A DNA stretch of 49,012 nt from NCBI GenBank assembly GCA_002400885.1, contig NVRM01000008.1, positions 1-49,012 on the forward strand, written 5' to 3'. The notes under the pieces were generated by a model. The model saw only the letters and a list, made by a program, of their open reading frames with translations, made no database searches and was not told where the DNA came from. Positions 1 to 9,067 of the stretch are shown here, in pieces. Source of the DNA: Flavobacteriaceae bacterium (lineage in GTDB: Bacteria > Bacteroidota > Bacteroidia > Flavobacteriales > Flavobacteriaceae). Every line of letters starts with the position of its first letter. The stretch's first letter is position 1. The translations under genes were made by a program, and so were the position numbers.

Positions 1-2969
1 TCGTTTTTGGTAAGTCCTAATTCTTTATTGATAATTAATTGGATAGCCATGGCTCTACGTACACTTTCTTCTGTAGGTGTAGTAATGGCTTCGTCATAGG
101 CATTTGTATGTAAACTATTGCAATTATCATAAATAGCATACAGTGCCTGTAGCGAAGTTCGGATGTCGTTAAAGTCTATTTCTTGGGCGTGCAGTGAGCG
201 TCCAGAGGTTTGAATATGGTATTTCATCATCTGAGCACGACTATTGGCACCATATTTTTGTTTCATGGCTTTTGACCAAATTCTACGGGCTACTCGACCG
301 ATAACTGCATATTCTGGATCTACTCCGTTGGAAAAGAAAAAGGATAAATTGGGGCCGAATTTGTTAATGTCCATTCCACGTGATAGGTAGTATTCTACAT
401 AGGTAAACCCATTGGCCAAGGTAAATGCTAATTGAGAAATAGGATTGGCTCCAGCTTCGGCAATATGGTATCCCGAAATGGATACTGAATAAAAATTCCG
501 GATGTTGTTTTTTATAAAATACTCTTGTACATCTCCCATCAATCTTAAGGCGAATTCTGTAGAAAATATACAGGTATTTTGCGCTTGATCTTCTTTTAGG
601 ATATCAGCTTGTACGGTCCCTCTTACTTTCGCAATGGTTTCGAATTTTATTTTTGTGTAAATATCTAGGGGCAATACTTCATCCCCCGTAACGCCTAATA
701 AAAATAAGCCTAAGCCATCGTTCCCCTCGGGGAGCGTCCCTTGGTATTGTGGACGTTCAATGTTTTTAGCACTGAATATATCGGCTATTTTTTTGTCTAT
801 TTGTTTTTCTAAACCCTGTTCTTTAATGTGTTTTTCACATTCTTGATCTATAGCCGCATTCATGAAAAAGCCTAAAAGCATAGGGGCTGGGCCGTTAATG
901 GTCATGGATACAGAAGTCATTGGGTTTGTCAAGTCAAATCCGGAGTATAACTTTTTTGCATCATCCAAGCAACAAATAGAAACACCTGCATTTCCTATTT
1001 TTCCGTAGATGTCGGGTCTTTCGTCAGGGTCATTTCCGTATAAAGTTACGCTGTCAAAAGCGGTAGATAATCTTTTTGCCGGCATCCCTAAACTTACATA
1101 ATGGAAACGCCTATTGGTACGTTCAGGACCTCCTTCTCCTGCAAACATTCTTGTGGGATCTTCTCCCGTTCTTTTAAATGGATATATTCCTGCAGCAAAA
1201 GGGAATTCTCCAGGTACATTTTCTTGAAGACTCCAGAAGAGTATGTCTCCCCAAGATTCGTAGGAAGGCATGCATATCTTAGGTATTTGAGTGTGAGATA
1301 AAGAGGTGCTATGTGTTTTTATTCTAATTTCTTTGTCACGTACTTTAAATATAAAGTCTTCGTCCTTATAGCGTTTCTTTTTGTTGTCCCACCCAATAAT
1401 GATGTTCCAGTTATGAGGGTTCAAATCCATTTTAACACGTGTGAATTCTTTGAAAAGTAAGCGTAGGAATTGGGTGTCTTCTTTGTTTTCTAAAACAGAA
1501 AGAAGGGCGCTTTCTTTCAATCCGTTTTCTGATAAATATTGAGCAGGATTTGTAGTGATATTGGCTACAGAGCAGATGGTTTTAAAAATTCCAAAGAGTT
1601 TTTGTCCCAGCTCTTTTTGTGAGGCACTTTGTTGATTGTATTTTCGATTGTTTTCGGATATTTCGGATAAATAACGTGTTCTGTTAGGAGGAATGATGTA
1701 TTGTTTTTCACTCATATGTTTGGTGATTTCGAAAGTGCTTTCGAAATTCGCAGCCGTTTTTTCATTCAATTTATGGATCAATACACGGTATAAGTTATTT
1801 GCTCCAGGGTCATTAAATTGAGATGCGATAGTACCATAAACAGGCATACTATCTATGTCTTCTTCCCATAAATTGTGATTGCGCTGGTATTGTTTTCTAA
1901 CGTCTCTCAAGGCATCTAATGCACCTCTTTTGTCAAACTTGTTGAGTGCAATTACATCTGCAAAATCTATCATGTCAATTTTTTCCAACTGAGTAGCAGC
2001 ACCGTAATCTGGTGTCATTACGTACAAGGAGACATCCGAATGGTCTAATATTTCGGTGTCACTTTGCCCAATACCAGAAGTCTCTAGCATCACTAGGTCA
2101 AAATTGGCTACTTTTAGAATGTCAATAGCATGACTTACATGTTTGGAGAGGGCTAAGTTGGATTGTCTGGTGGCTAAAGAACGCATGTAAACGCGATCGG
2201 TATTGATTGCATTCATTCGGATTCTGTCCCCTAAAAGTGCACCGCCTGTTTTTCGTTTTGATGGGTCTACAGAAACAATAGCTAATTTTTTAGTAGGAAA
2301 GTCTTGTAAAAATCGACGGACTAATTCATCTACTAAACTTGATTTTCCAGCACCTCCAGTTCCCGTTATTCCTAGCACAGGAACGGAAGATTTAGCGGCC
2401 TGCTCTTTAATAGATTTTATAAACTCAATATGTTTCTCTGAGAAGTTTTCCGTGGCAGAAATAGCATTGGCAAGTGTTTTTATGTTTTGAAGTTTTAGCG
2501 CTTCGATGTTGCCCTCTAATTTTTCTCCTGTGGGATAATCACATTGTGAAATCATGTCGTTTATCATCCCCTGAAGTCCCATTCTTCTCCCGTCGTCTGG
2601 AGTGTATATTTTTGTAATACCATAATCCATTAATGCTTTGATTTCAGCAGGTAAAATAACACCACCTCCACCACCAAATATTTTTATATTATGCGCCCCT
2701 TTTTCTTGAAGAAGGTCATACATGTATTTGAAATATTCGTTGTGTCCACCCTGATAGGAGGTAATGGCAATTGCATTTGCATCTTCTTGGATGGCAGTAT
2801 TTACAACTTCTTCCACACTTCTGTCGTGTCCTAGATGGATTACTTCTACTCCAGTGGCTTGTATGATACGTCGCATCACATTGATGGATGCATCATGGCC
2901 GTCAAAGAGAGAAGCAGCGGTAACAATTCGTATTTTATTGTTTGGAATATATGGTTTTTGTTGAGTCAT
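1..2969 (-). CDS. icmF: Fused isobutyryl-CoA mutase (IcmF-type), 3' end outside window
   Basis: Adenosylcobalamin-dependent acyl-CoA mutase with its own G-protein chaperone domain, read by eye on the minus strand because the frame is open to the window edge. About 989 residues are present; the family is usually near 1,100-1,150, so the C-terminal end is missing. Order: B12-binding domain (about 1-135) with the DGHDAS form of the DxHxxG cobalt-ligand motif (His25); MeaB-like GTPase (about 160-420) with P-loop [12 protein letters not shown] at 199-210; then a TIM-barrel mutase domain with [12 protein letters not shown] and [22 protein letters not shown]. Domain order B12-GTPase-mutase is diagnostic of IcmF rather than MutA/MutB. 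It interconverts isobutyryl-CoA and n-butyryl-CoA or related short branched acyl-CoAs in the cytoplasm. Start ATG at 2969 gives [10 protein letters not shown]. Substrate within the family is uncertain. Confidence 0.93.
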   Translation of the reverse strand, partial: MTQQKPYIPNNKIRIVTAASLFDGHDASINVMRRIIQATGVEVIHLGHDRSVEEVVNTAIQEDANAIAITSYQGGHNEYFKYMYDLLQEKGAHNIKIFGGGGGVILPAEIKALMDYGITKIYTPDDGRRMGLQGMINDMISQCDYPTGEKLEGNIEALKLQNIKTLANAISATENFSEKHIEFIKSIKEQAAKSSVPVLGITGTGGAGKSSLVDELVRRFLQDFPTKKLAIVSVDPSKRKTGGALLGDRIRMNAINTDRVYMRSLATRQSNLALSKHVSHAIDILKVANFDLVMLETSGIGQSDTEILDHSDVSLYVMTPDYGAATQLEKIDMIDFADVIALNKFDKRGALDALRDVRKQYQRNHNLWEEDIDSMPVYGTIASQFNDPGANNLYRVLIHKLNEKTAANFESTFEITKHMSEKQYIIPPNRTRYLSEISENNRKYNQQSASQKELGQKLFGIFKTICSVANITTNPAQYLSENGLKESALLSVLENKEDTQFLRLLFKEFTRVKMDLNPHNWNIIIGWDNKKKRYKDEDFIFKVRDKEIRIKTHSTSLSHTQIPKICMPSYESWGDILFWSLQENVPGEFPFAAGIYPFKRTGEDPTRMFAGEGGPERTNRRFHYVSLGMPAKRLSTAFDSVTLYGNDPDERPDIYGKIGNAGVSICCLDDAKKLYSGFDLTNPMTSVSMTINGPAPMLLGFFMNAAIDQECEKHIKEQGLEKQIDKKIADIFSAKNIERPQYQGTLPEGNDGLGLFLLGVTGDEVLPLDIYTKIKFETIAKVRGTVQADILKEDQAQNTCIFSTEFALRLMGDVQEYFIKNNIRNFYSVSISGYHIAEAGANPISQLAFTLANGFTYVEYYLSRGMDINKFGPNLSFFFSNGVDPEYAVIGRVARRIWSKAMKQKYGANSRAQMMKYHIQTSGRSLHAQEIDFNDIRTSLQALYAIYDNCNSLHTNAYDEAITTPTEESVRRAMAIQLIINKELGLTKN

Positions 2970-3113
2970 AAGGTCGTATTGTTGTAGGGCAATTTAGTCA
3001 TTTATTTGAATCAAAACCACGATTTTGTTGCGTATTAGCTAAATAAAGGAATGTTTAATTATGTGATTCTTTATATTGAAGACATGTGACTATGGGGTAG
3101 GGGTGTTTTAGAG

Positions 3114-3437
3114 TTATAGATACGATAAAAAAGAGTATTTTTTTTTAGAACTGAGGTACTGTAAGTTACCTTCGTTTGCATAGGCTTCTTCTTCAAAAGA
3201 AATACTGCGGTAGGCTCGCTCCCAATTTTGTGTAATTGTAAGCCTAATGAAGAATTCCAGGAGATACCACACAAAGAAAAATAGCCAATAAAGTTCTTTT
3301 TGCTGACGGAGATGAATCTTTTCGTGATTCATTAAGATAGTATCATTTGTTAAGTCTGCACTTTTTAATATTATAAAAGGATAAATTGCAATTGCGCAAT
3401 AATTTCCCGGAAAGAGGTTCTTTATGATGATGTTCAT
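3114..3437 (-). CDS. Small membrane protein with HExxH motif (Bacteroidota-conserved, unknown function)
   Basis: Protein of 107 residues if it starts at MNIIIKNLFPGNY; the reading frame extends 21 codons further upstream to 3500, but that extension covers a GC-rich hairpin and does not look coding. It contains FPGNYCAIAIYPFIILK, then NHEKIHLRQQKEL with a zincin-like HEKIH (His38, Glu39, His42), then a hydrophobic segment (LYWLFFFVWYLLEFFIRL) and a charged end with SFEEEAYANE. The arrangement resembles short relatives of M56/BlaR-type membrane metallopeptidases that recur as hypothetical proteins in flavobacteria. Protease activity is not shown. It stands alone between icmF and the DUF4136 lipoprotein. 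Confidence 0.7.
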   Translation of the reverse strand: MNIIIKNLFPGNYCAIAIYPFIILKSADLTNDTILMNHEKIHLRQQKELYWLFFFVWYLLEFFIRLTITQNWERAYRSISFEEEAYANEGNLQYLSSKKKYSFLSYL

Positions 3438-3486
3438 AGTCTTTAGAATAACAACAAATATACCGAAAAGGGGGTAGGTGTTCATT

Positions 3487-3502
3487 CCGTGCTTCGGCAC
3501 GG
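3487..3502. other. Perfect hairpin with TTCG tetraloop
   Basis: CCGTGC-TTCG-GCACGG: six G/C-rich base pairs around the very stable UUCG loop, in otherwise AT-rich DNA. It lies upstream of the preferred start of the HExxH gene. There is no T-run on either side, so it is not a typical terminator; an RNA-stabilizing or leader structure is possible. Confidence 0.5.
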
Positions 3503-3608
3503 TTGTTGCAATAATTGACTGCGTTTCAATGCTTTTATAGAATACGGTGTTAGGCGGATGGATTCATTTTAGAAATGAATTTTTGTATCACTTTTAAAAA
3601 ACAACATA

Positions 3609-4136
3609 ATGAAGATTTTAAAACTACTTTCAGTATTCGTATTTGCATTCTTCTTAACTTCTTGTCTAAGTATAAAGGTAAGTTCGGATTATGATTCGAA
3701 GACGGATTTTACACAATACAAAACTTTTGCTTTTTATAAAAAAGGAATTGATAAAGTGGCGATATCGTCTTTGGATAAAAAACGGATTTTAGCAGCAGTG
3801 GAGAAAGAGTTGTTGGCAAAAGGGTTTACAAAATCAGAAAACCCAGACGTGCTCGTTAATATTTTTACAAAAGCACAACAGAAAGTAACGATTCATCAAA
3901 ATGGATATTATAATATGTGGCATCCATGGTATTATGGTCCTAATTTTGGGACACATATTTCCAACTATACAGAAGGTACCTTATTTATAGATTTGATTGA
4001 TGCTCGTAAAAAAGAATTGGCATGGCAAGGGATCGGTTCAGGCGTACTGGCAAGAACGGGTAATGTGCTAAAGAAAGAAGCGAAAATCCAAGAATTTGTT
4101 TTCGAAATAATGAAAAATTATCCTCCAACTAAGTAA
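3609..4136 (+). CDS. DUF4136 domain lipoprotein
   Basis: Protein of 175 residues with a lipoprotein signal peptide: positive N-terminus, hydrophobic core and lipobox LTSC with Cys19. The mature part matches the DUF4136 pattern: DYDSKTDFTQYKTFAFY near the N-terminus, a middle segment with two ionizable ends (AAVEKELLAKGF, NPDVLVNIF), an aromatic-rich loop (NGYYNMWHPWYYGPNFG), and the typical EGTLFIDLIDARKKELAWQGIGSG followed by a C-terminal helix. It is predicted to be membrane anchored in the periplasm or at the outer membrane. Function of the family is unknown. Monocistronic as far as can be seen. Confidence 0.85.
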   Translation: MKILKLLSVFVFAFFLTSCLSIKVSSDYDSKTDFTQYKTFAFYKKGIDKVAISSLDKKRILAAVEKELLAKGFTKSENPDVLVNIFTKAQQKVTIHQNGYYNMWHPWYYGPNFGTHISNYTEGTLFIDLIDARKKELAWQGIGSGVLARTGNVLKKEAKIQEFVFEIMKNYPPTK

Positions 4137-4238
4137 ATGGAGGGCTTTTAGTGGAGTCATAATAGTAGCTTAAATTTATCGAGATAGTTTATTAGGATAG
4201 GAATTAGATAAAAGAGGCTACTGTTGTGACTTTTTTTA

Positions 4239-4246
4239 TACTTTTG
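4239..4246 (+). promoter_or_regulatory. Candidate -7 element for the DUF5522 gene
   Basis: TACTTTTG fits the Bacteroidota TAnnTTTG -7 element and ends only four bases before the ATG at 4251, so the transcript would have almost no 5' leader. No well-spaced TTG -33 element is seen. Confidence 0.4.
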
Positions 4247-4250
4247 CCTT

Positions 4251-4418
4251 ATGGAATTTAAAAAATTAATACCTTTAGAAGAGGGCGATTATTATACAAA
4301 TGATCAAGGTTTTAGGGTGTTTACGGAGCAGTATCATTTAAAAAGAGGGTATTGTTGTAAGAGTGGTTGTAAGCATTGTCCTTATGGTTATGATAAGAAA
4401 ACAGATAGAATTAATTAA
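4251..4418 (+). CDS. DUF5522 small cysteine-rich protein
   Basis: Protein of 55 residues found by reading the gap between larger genes: it begins MEFKKLIPLEEGDYY and ends with YCCKSGCKHCPYGYDKK. The CCxSGCxHCPYG block with four cysteines and a histidine is the signature of DUF5522, a small Bacteroidota family probably binding a metal or iron-sulfur centre. No function is established. It is followed after 10 bases by the DUF4197 gene, so the two probably form one transcription unit. Confidence 0.85.
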   Translation: MEFKKLIPLEEGDYYTNDQGFRVFTEQYHLKRGYCCKSGCKHCPYGYDKKTDRIN

Positions 4419-4428
4419 ATAAAAGAGT

Positions 4429-5151
4429 ATGTTGAGAAAAATTGCAATGGTAATTGTGTTACTTCAGTTTACGGCTTGTGCCGAATTACAACAAGTCATA
4501 AATCAACTTCCTACACAAGGAAGTACAGGTTTGGGGAATCTCCAAATTGGAGCAGGATTAAAGCAAGCGCTGGATAATGGAATTACAAAACAGGTGAGTA
4601 CCTTGGCCTTAAAAAATGGGTTTAATAATAATGATTTGGTAAAGATTTTATTGCCAGCAGAACTTCAAAAAGTAGATAAAACATTGCGTTCTATAGGCTT
4701 GAGTCATCTGGCAGATGAAGGCTTAAAAGTATTGAATAGAGCGGCTGAGGATGCGGTTTCAGAAGCAATACCTGTATTTGTAAATGCAATTAAAGGAATG
4801 ACTTTTAATGATGCAAAACAGATATTACTTGGAAATCAAATGGCAGCAACTAATTATTTAAAAAGTAGTACGGCCACTTCTTTATATCAAAAATTTAATC
4901 CTATTATTAAAAAATCGTTCCAAAAAGTGGGGGCAGATCAAATTTGGGGAAACCTTATTTCCAAGTATAATAGTGTTCCTTTTGTGAAAAAAGTAAACCC
5001 AGATTTAACGGATTATGTGACGAACCAAGCATTGAAAGGTGTGTTTACAATGGTCGCTGTAGAAGAAAAGAATATTAGAACTAATTTGAGTGCAAGAAAT
5101 ACCGATTTATTAAGAAAAGTATTTGCATTACAAGATCAATTAAAAAGATAA
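4429..5151 (+). CDS. DUF4197 domain lipoprotein
   Basis: Protein of 240 residues with a short lipoprotein signal peptide (lipobox FTAC, Cys17). The mature sequence shows the DUF4197 features: GLKQALDNGITKQVSTLALKNGFNNND, then KILLPAELQKVDKTLRSIGL, AAEDAVSEAIPVFVNAIKGMTFNDAKQILLG and a C-terminal DYVTNQALKGVFTMVAVEEKNIR segment. The protein is helical and probably anchored to a membrane facing the periplasm. Family function is unknown. The gene follows the DUF5522 gene by 10 bases and is closed by a strong hairpin terminator. Confidence 0.85.
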   Translation: MLRKIAMVIVLLQFTACAELQQVINQLPTQGSTGLGNLQIGAGLKQALDNGITKQVSTLALKNGFNNNDLVKILLPAELQKVDKTLRSIGLSHLADEGLKVLNRAAEDAVSEAIPVFVNAIKGMTFNDAKQILLGNQMAATNYLKSSTATSLYQKFNPIIKKSFQKVGADQIWGNLISKYNSVPFVKKVNPDLTDYVTNQALKGVFTMVAVEEKNIRTNLSARNTDLLRKVFALQDQLKR

Positions 5152-5183
5152 AAATTCCTTTTTAATAGTCTCTAATTATAATA

Positions 5184-5224
5184 AAAAAATAGACAGTAGT
5201 TTTAAAAACTGCTGTCTATTTTTT
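5184..5224. terminator. Bidirectional rho-independent terminator
   Basis: An inverted repeat centred near 5204 (AATAGACAGTAGT paired with the matching right arm, one G-T wobble) is flanked by an A-run on the left and a T-run on the right, so it can stop both the DUF4197 transcript and the converging BtuF-like transcript. It overlaps the last codons of the minus-strand gene. Confidence 0.85.
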
Positions 5225-6008
5225 CTTGTAGTTGTTTAAAGTAATCGAATGCTTTAAGTAAGCGGGATCCATACCAACTAAAATATTCTCCATTTGCAAA
5301 AACAGTCATTGACCTGTTGGCATAACTTGCTATTTCAAATGCATGATCATCCGTAAATTTAAATGGTTCAGAAGGGAGTAATACGATTCTTGGATCTCCA
5401 TCAAAACGAATTTTTTCTAAAGGAATAGTAGGGTAGCGATCTAAGTTTTCGTAGATGTTTTCAAATTTATTCAATTTTAATATCTCATTGATAAACGTAT
5501 TGTTTGCTGCAACCATCCAGGGTTCTGCCCATATAAAATAAGCTGCCTTTCTACTAGGCATGTCCTGCATGTACAACTTAAAATCATCCAGTTTATAATT
5601 GATCTTTGATATTAAATTTCTTGCAGATGTTCTACAAGAAAGAATATTTCCTAGTTGTTGAATTAATTCTAATGAATCGGCAATCGTATTCACCTCAGAG
5701 ACATATACGGGAGCTATTTCAGAGAGTGCTGCAACCATTTCTGGAGTGTTCTCTTCTTTGTTGCAAATGATAATGTCTGGAGTCAATTCTTTGACACGGC
5801 TTATATTTACTTTCTTTGGGCCCCCAATACTTGTTTTTGTTGTTGAAAAATGATAGGGATGTACACAGTAGGAGGTGATTCCGACAATGTTGTCTTCCAG
5901 TCCTAAATCGTATAATAATTCGGTGATAGAAGGGACAATACTAATTATTCTTGTAGGGGTTTTTGAAAGCTCTAAGCTACGCCCTAATTGGTCTTTATAA
6001 ATATTCAT
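5202..6008 (-). CDS. Helical-backbone metal/cobalamin receptor (BtuF-like)
   Basis: Protein of 268 residues matching class III (BtuF/FhuD-like) periplasmic binding proteins: RIISIVPSITELLYDLGLEDNIVGITSYCVHP near the N-terminus, GGPKKVNISRVKELTPDIIICNKEEN, an interlobe helix region and a second lobe with PTIPLEKIRFDGDPRIVLLPSEPF. The CVHP and GGPKK segments resemble those of BtuF. There is no signal peptide, so it may be cytoplasmic, which is common for this flavobacterial group and argues against a simple transporter role. No ABC permease or ATPase lies nearby. It follows pyrF by three bases on the same strand. Cobalamin binding is inferred from the family and would fit the B12-dependent mutase at the window start. 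Confidence 0.75.
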   Translation of the reverse strand: MNIYKDQLGRSLELSKTPTRIISIVPSITELLYDLGLEDNIVGITSYCVHPYHFSTTKTSIGGPKKVNISRVKELTPDIIICNKEENTPEMVAALSEIAPVYVSEVNTIADSLELIQQLGNILSCRTSARNLISKINYKLDDFKLYMQDMPSRKAAYFIWAEPWMVAANNTFINEILKLNKFENIYENLDRYPTIPLEKIRFDGDPRIVLLPSEPFKFTDDHAFEIASYANRSMTVFANGEYFSWYGSRLLKAFDYFKQLQEKIDSSF

Positions 6009-6011
6009 TCG

Positions 6012-6830
6012 TTATAAAGCAGCTAAAATGTCTGCCATTTCAAGTTGTAATTCTTTCGCTTTTAAAGCCGCTGATTGCGCAAAGTCTTCCTGATTACTTG
6101 CATAGATAATCCCACGAGAAGAATTGATTAACAAACCACAATCCTTTGTGATTCCGTATTTACATACTTCTTGTAAATTTCCTCCTTGAGCGCCTACACC
6201 GGGAACTAATAGGAAATGATTAGGAACTATTTTTCTAATATCTTCAAAGTATTCGGCTTTGGTCGCTCCCACTACAAACATTAAGTTTTGTGAGTTTTTC
6301 CATGTAATTGCTGTTGCTAATACATGCTTGTACACTTCTTGCTGATCTGTTTTTAATCCCTGAAAATCCAAGCCTCCTTTGTTAGATGTTAAGGCTAATA
6401 AAATAGTAGTCTTGTCTTCAAAAGCTAAAAAAGGTTCTACAGAATCTTGTCCCATATATGGGGCTACGGTTACCGAATCAAAATTTAAATCTTCAAAAAA
6501 AGCTTTTGCGTACATGGTAGAAGTATTTCCAATATCACCACGTTTAGCGTCTGCAATAGTGAAAATTTCCGGATACTTTTCATTCAAGTAATTGATGGTT
6601 TTTTCTAAAGATTGCCATCCTTTAATACCGTAGGCTTCGTAAAAAGCAGTATTGGGTTTGTAGGCGACAGCAAGATGATGAGTCGCATCAATAATTTGTT
6701 TGTTAAATTCAAAAATAGGATCGTCGCAAGACAGTAGATGTTTAGGGATTTTTGTCATATCTACATCGAGTCCGATGCATAAAAACGATTGTTTCTTTTT
6801 TATTTGAGCGATTAATTCTTGCGTTGTCAT
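6012..6830 (-). CDS. pyrF: Orotidine-5'-phosphate decarboxylase
   Basis: Final step of UMP synthesis: decarboxylates OMP. The 272-residue length and sequence fit the longer PyrF subfamily (about 270 residues) found in Bacteroidota and actinobacteria. Visible signatures: [14 protein letters not shown] at the N-terminus (substrate Asp), [13 protein letters not shown], the catalytic [11 protein letters not shown] with Asp94-Lys96-Asp99, and [16 protein letters not shown] with the phosphate-binding region. The ATG at 6830 is the only sensible start. It heads a two-gene unit with the BtuF-like gene downstream. Confidence 0.97.
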   Translation of the reverse strand: MTTQELIAQIKKKQSFLCIGLDVDMTKIPKHLLSCDDPIFEFNKQIIDATHHLAVAYKPNTAFYEAYGIKGWQSLEKTINYLNEKYPEIFTIADAKRGDIGNTSTMYAKAFFEDLNFDSVTVAPYMGQDSVEPFLAFEDKTTILLALTSNKGGLDFQGLKTDQQEVYKHVLATAITWKNSQNLMFVVGATKAEYFEDIRKIVPNHFLLVPGVGAQGGNLQEVCKYGITKDCGLLINSSRGIIYASNQEDFAQSAALKAKELQLEMADILAAL

Positions 6831-6847
6831 AAGGTGATTTTAAAATG

Positions 6848-6855
6848 CAAAAATA
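6848..6855 (-). promoter_or_regulatory. Candidate pyrF -7 element
   Basis: On the minus strand TATTTTTG matches TAnnTTTG and lies about 18 bases before the pyrF ATG. No clear TTG at -33. Confidence 0.4.
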
Positions 6856-6958
6856 GACTTTTAAGAGGAAGTAAAAACGATTCATGTAACATTAATTTGA
6901 ATATCAATCGTTTTCGTGACTTTGTTAAAATCGAATTAATTAAAATCGATTTTTAGCG

Positions 6959-6966
6959 TATATTTG
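6959..6966 (+). promoter_or_regulatory. Candidate tpiA -7 element
   Basis: TATATTTG matches TAnnTTTG, 45 bases before the tpiA start. No TTG at the usual distance. Confidence 0.45.
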
Positions 6967-7011
6967 TGAGATTAATATAAGGATACGAAATGATCCTAAA
7001 AATAGACCAAA

Positions 7012-7773
7012 ATGAGAAAATATATAGTTGCAGGTAACTGGAAAATGAACAATGATATTAACGAATCTAAAGCATTAGTAAATGAACTAGTAGCGGCTGT
7101 TAATTCAAAAACATTAACCAATACAAGAGTTGTGGTTGCACCTACATTTGTAAACCTAGTGAACGTTCAAGAATTGGCTAAAGATTCTGCTGTTGAAGTA
7201 GCTGCACAAAATATGCACCAAGCAAAAAACGGTGCTTTTACTGGAGAAATCTCTGCTGAGATGTTAACTTCAATTGGCTTAAAAACGGTAATTTTAGGAC
7301 ATTCAGAAAGACGTGAGTATTTTGGAGAAACAGATGCTTTATTGGCAGAAAAAGTAAATACTGCTTTGGCTAATAACTTAGAAGTAATTTTCTGTTTTGG
7401 TGAAGTACTAGAAGATAGAAAATCAGAAAATCACTTTAAAGTGGTTGAGTCTCAAATAAAAAATGCAATATTTCATTTAGAGGCAAGTGCATGGGCTAAT
7501 ATCGTATTGGCTTATGAGCCAGTTTGGGCTATTGGAACTGGAGAAACTGCATCCCCAGAACAAGCACAAGACATGCATGCATTTATCCGTGGATTGGTAA
7601 AAGAACAATACGGAAATGACGTTGCAGAAAATGTTTCAATTTTGTACGGAGGTAGTGTAAAACCTGCAAACGCAAAAGAGATATTTTCTAAAAATGATGT
7701 AGATGGTGGATTAATTGGAGGAGCGGCATTAAATGCAAGTGACTTTGGAGCAATTATTGACGCTACATTGTAG
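7012..7773 (+). CDS. tpiA: Triosephosphate isomerase
   Basis: Interconverts dihydroxyacetone phosphate and glyceraldehyde-3-phosphate in glycolysis and gluconeogenesis. The 253-residue protein has all TIM signatures: AGNWKMN with catalytic Lys11, ILGHSERRE with His97, AYEPVWAIGTG with the catalytic base Glu169 and the flexible loop, and the phosphate-binding YGGSV and GGAAL. Normal length, no oddities. It is followed by a strong terminator and is probably monocistronic. Confidence 0.99.
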   Translation: MRKYIVAGNWKMNNDINESKALVNELVAAVNSKTLTNTRVVVAPTFVNLVNVQELAKDSAVEVAAQNMHQAKNGAFTGEISAEMLTSIGLKTVILGHSERREYFGETDALLAEKVNTALANNLEVIFCFGEVLEDRKSENHFKVVESQIKNAIFHLEASAWANIVLAYEPVWAIGTGETASPEQAQDMHAFIRGLVKEQYGNDVAENVSILYGGSVKPANAKEIFSKNDVDGGLIGGAALNASDFGAIIDATL

Positions 7774-7798
7774 TAAAAAAAAATAATTTGGTTTTATT

Positions 7799-7844
7799 AG
7801 AGCTTATGAGTGTTTGGATTTTCCAAATAGTCATAAGCTCTTTT
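7799..7844 (+). terminator. Rho-independent terminator of tpiA
   Basis: AGAGCTTATGA (7799-7809) pairs perfectly with 7831-7841, and an inner TTTGGA/TCCAAA pair extends the hairpin. A T-run follows directly and merges into the promoter of prmA. Confidence 0.9.
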
Positions 7845-7848
7845 GTTG

Positions 7849-7856
7849 TATATTTG
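7849..7856 (+). promoter_or_regulatory. Candidate prmA -7 element
   Basis: TATATTTG matches TAnnTTTG and ends seven bases before the prmA ATG at 7864, so the transcript should be leaderless or nearly so. It begins eight bases after the tpiA terminator stem. Confidence 0.55.
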
Positions 7857-7863
7857 CACACTT

Positions 7864-8700
7864 ATGGATACAATTTATATAGGTTATACTTTTAAGGTTC
7901 ACCCGATATTACCGGGAACCGAAATTTTAATTGCAGAACTTGGTTTTGCCGGTTTTGAAAGTTTTGTAGAGAATGAAGATGGTGTTATTGCTTACATTCA
8001 AAAAAATGAGTGGAATGCCGAAATTTTAGAAGATATTAATATATTAAGATCGGAAGAATTTACCATTAGTTTTGAGCGAGAAGAGATAGAACAAACCAAT
8101 TGGAATAGTGAATGGGAAAAGAATTTCAATCAAATACAAGTGGATGGAATCGTGAGTATTCGTGCTCCTTTCCACGACAATCCTAACTTAGAGTATGATA
8201 TTGTCATAGAACCTAAAATGAGTTTTGGTACAGGACATCACGAAACTACGCATTTAATGATCCAACATTTATTGGATATTGAAATGAAAGATAAAAAGGT
8301 GTTAGACATGGGCTGTGGAACCGGAATCTTAGCGATTTTTGCAGAGATGAGGGGAGCAAAACCTATCGATGCAATTGATATTGATCAATGGTGTTATGAA
8401 AATTCTATAGAAAATGTGGAACGCAATAAATGTAGTAATATTTCCGTTTTTGTAGGGGAAGCTTCTTTGTTAAAAGGAAAAAAATACGATTTAATTATTG
8501 CGAATATCAATAGGAATATTTTGTTGAATGATATGAAAGTGTATATTGATTGTATTAATACAGGGGGAACCTTGTTATTAAGTGGTTTTTATAAAGAAGA
8601 CATCCCTGTGATTGACGCTGAAGTAACGAAATATCCAATGACGCAAGTTTCTTTTAAAGAACGTAATAATTGGGTGGCAGTAAAATATAATAAAGCATAA
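7864..8700 (+). CDS. prmA: Ribosomal protein L11 methyltransferase
   Basis: SAM-dependent methyltransferase that trimethylates ribosomal protein L11. The start is set at 7864 (MDTIYIGYTFKV, 278 residues); the frame opens seven codons earlier, but that would place the start inside the terminator T-run and promoter. Visible: an N-terminal ferredoxin-like substrate domain, NWNSEWEKNF, the PrmA-typical MSFGTGHHETT, the SAM-binding VLDMGCGTGILAI and the catalytic-region IIANINRNIL. Length is slightly below the usual 290-300. It is followed after 12 bases by clpS, probably in one transcript. Confidence 0.95.
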   Translation: MDTIYIGYTFKVHPILPGTEILIAELGFAGFESFVENEDGVIAYIQKNEWNAEILEDINILRSEEFTISFEREEIEQTNWNSEWEKNFNQIQVDGIVSIRAPFHDNPNLEYDIVIEPKMSFGTGHHETTHLMIQHLLDIEMKDKKVLDMGCGTGILAIFAEMRGAKPIDAIDIDQWCYENSIENVERNKCSNISVFVGEASLLKGKKYDLIIANINRNILLNDMKVYIDCINTGGTLLLSGFYKEDIPVIDAEVTKYPMTQVSFKERNNWVAVKYNKA

Positions 8701-8712
8701 CAAATAGAAACT

Positions 8713-8988
8713 ATGAGTACACAAACTGAAATTCTGGAAGAGATAGACGTGTTGGAGCAAGAAGTGCGAAGCCACGAAATTGTGTTGTTTGATGATGATG
8801 TGAATACATTTGATTTTGTGATTGATAGTTTAATAGATGTATGTGATCATACTTTGGAACAAGCGGAACAATGTACGATGTTGGTACATTATAAAGGGAA
8901 ATGCACCGTTAAGACCGGAGAGTATGACCGATTAAAATCGCAATGTTCTAAACTGTTAAGCCTAGGTTTATCAGCAGAAATTGTTTAA
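8713..8988 (+). CDS. clpS: ATP-dependent Clp protease adaptor ClpS
   Basis: Protein of 91 residues, the usual ClpS size. It binds the N-domain of ClpA-type unfoldases and delivers N-degron substrates. Family features seen: a variable N-terminus, then HEIVLFDDDVNTFDFVIDSLIDVCDHTLEQAEQCTMLVHYKGKC, corresponding to the canonical xxLxNDDxxTxxFV... HxxGxA block, with the acidic N-degron pocket residues preserved in DDDVNTFDFV. Co-transcribed with prmA; ended by a hairpin terminator. Confidence 0.95.
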   Translation: MSTQTEILEEIDVLEQEVRSHEIVLFDDDVNTFDFVIDSLIDVCDHTLEQAEQCTMLVHYKGKCTVKTGEYDRLKSQCSKLLSLGLSAEIV

Positions 8989-9007
8989 AACACCTATTAT
9001 TGAATAT

Positions 9008-9045
9008 AAAAAAAGCTAGTAAACGAATTGTTTACTAGCTTTTTT
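9008..9045. terminator. Bidirectional rho-independent terminator between clpS and HAD gene
   Basis: GCTAGTAAAC (from 9015) pairs with GTTTACTAGC around a GAATT loop, flanked by an A-run on the left and a T-run on the right. It serves both convergent genes. Confidence 0.9.
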
Positions 9046-9067
9046 ATGTGCTATAATTGCGGTATTT

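Noticed and set aside
1418-1428. GGTTCAAATCC, like a tRNA T-loop
   Set aside because: It lies inside the icmF coding sequence, with no acceptor or anticodon stems around it.
3071-3274. Minus-strand open frame of 67 codons
   Set aside because: Shadow frame of the HExxH protein gene, which has family-like sequence.
3547-3557. GTTAGGC resembling the R' core of an integron attC site
   Set aside because: No matching RYYYAAC partner and no imperfect palindrome of attC type upstream; no integrase nearby.
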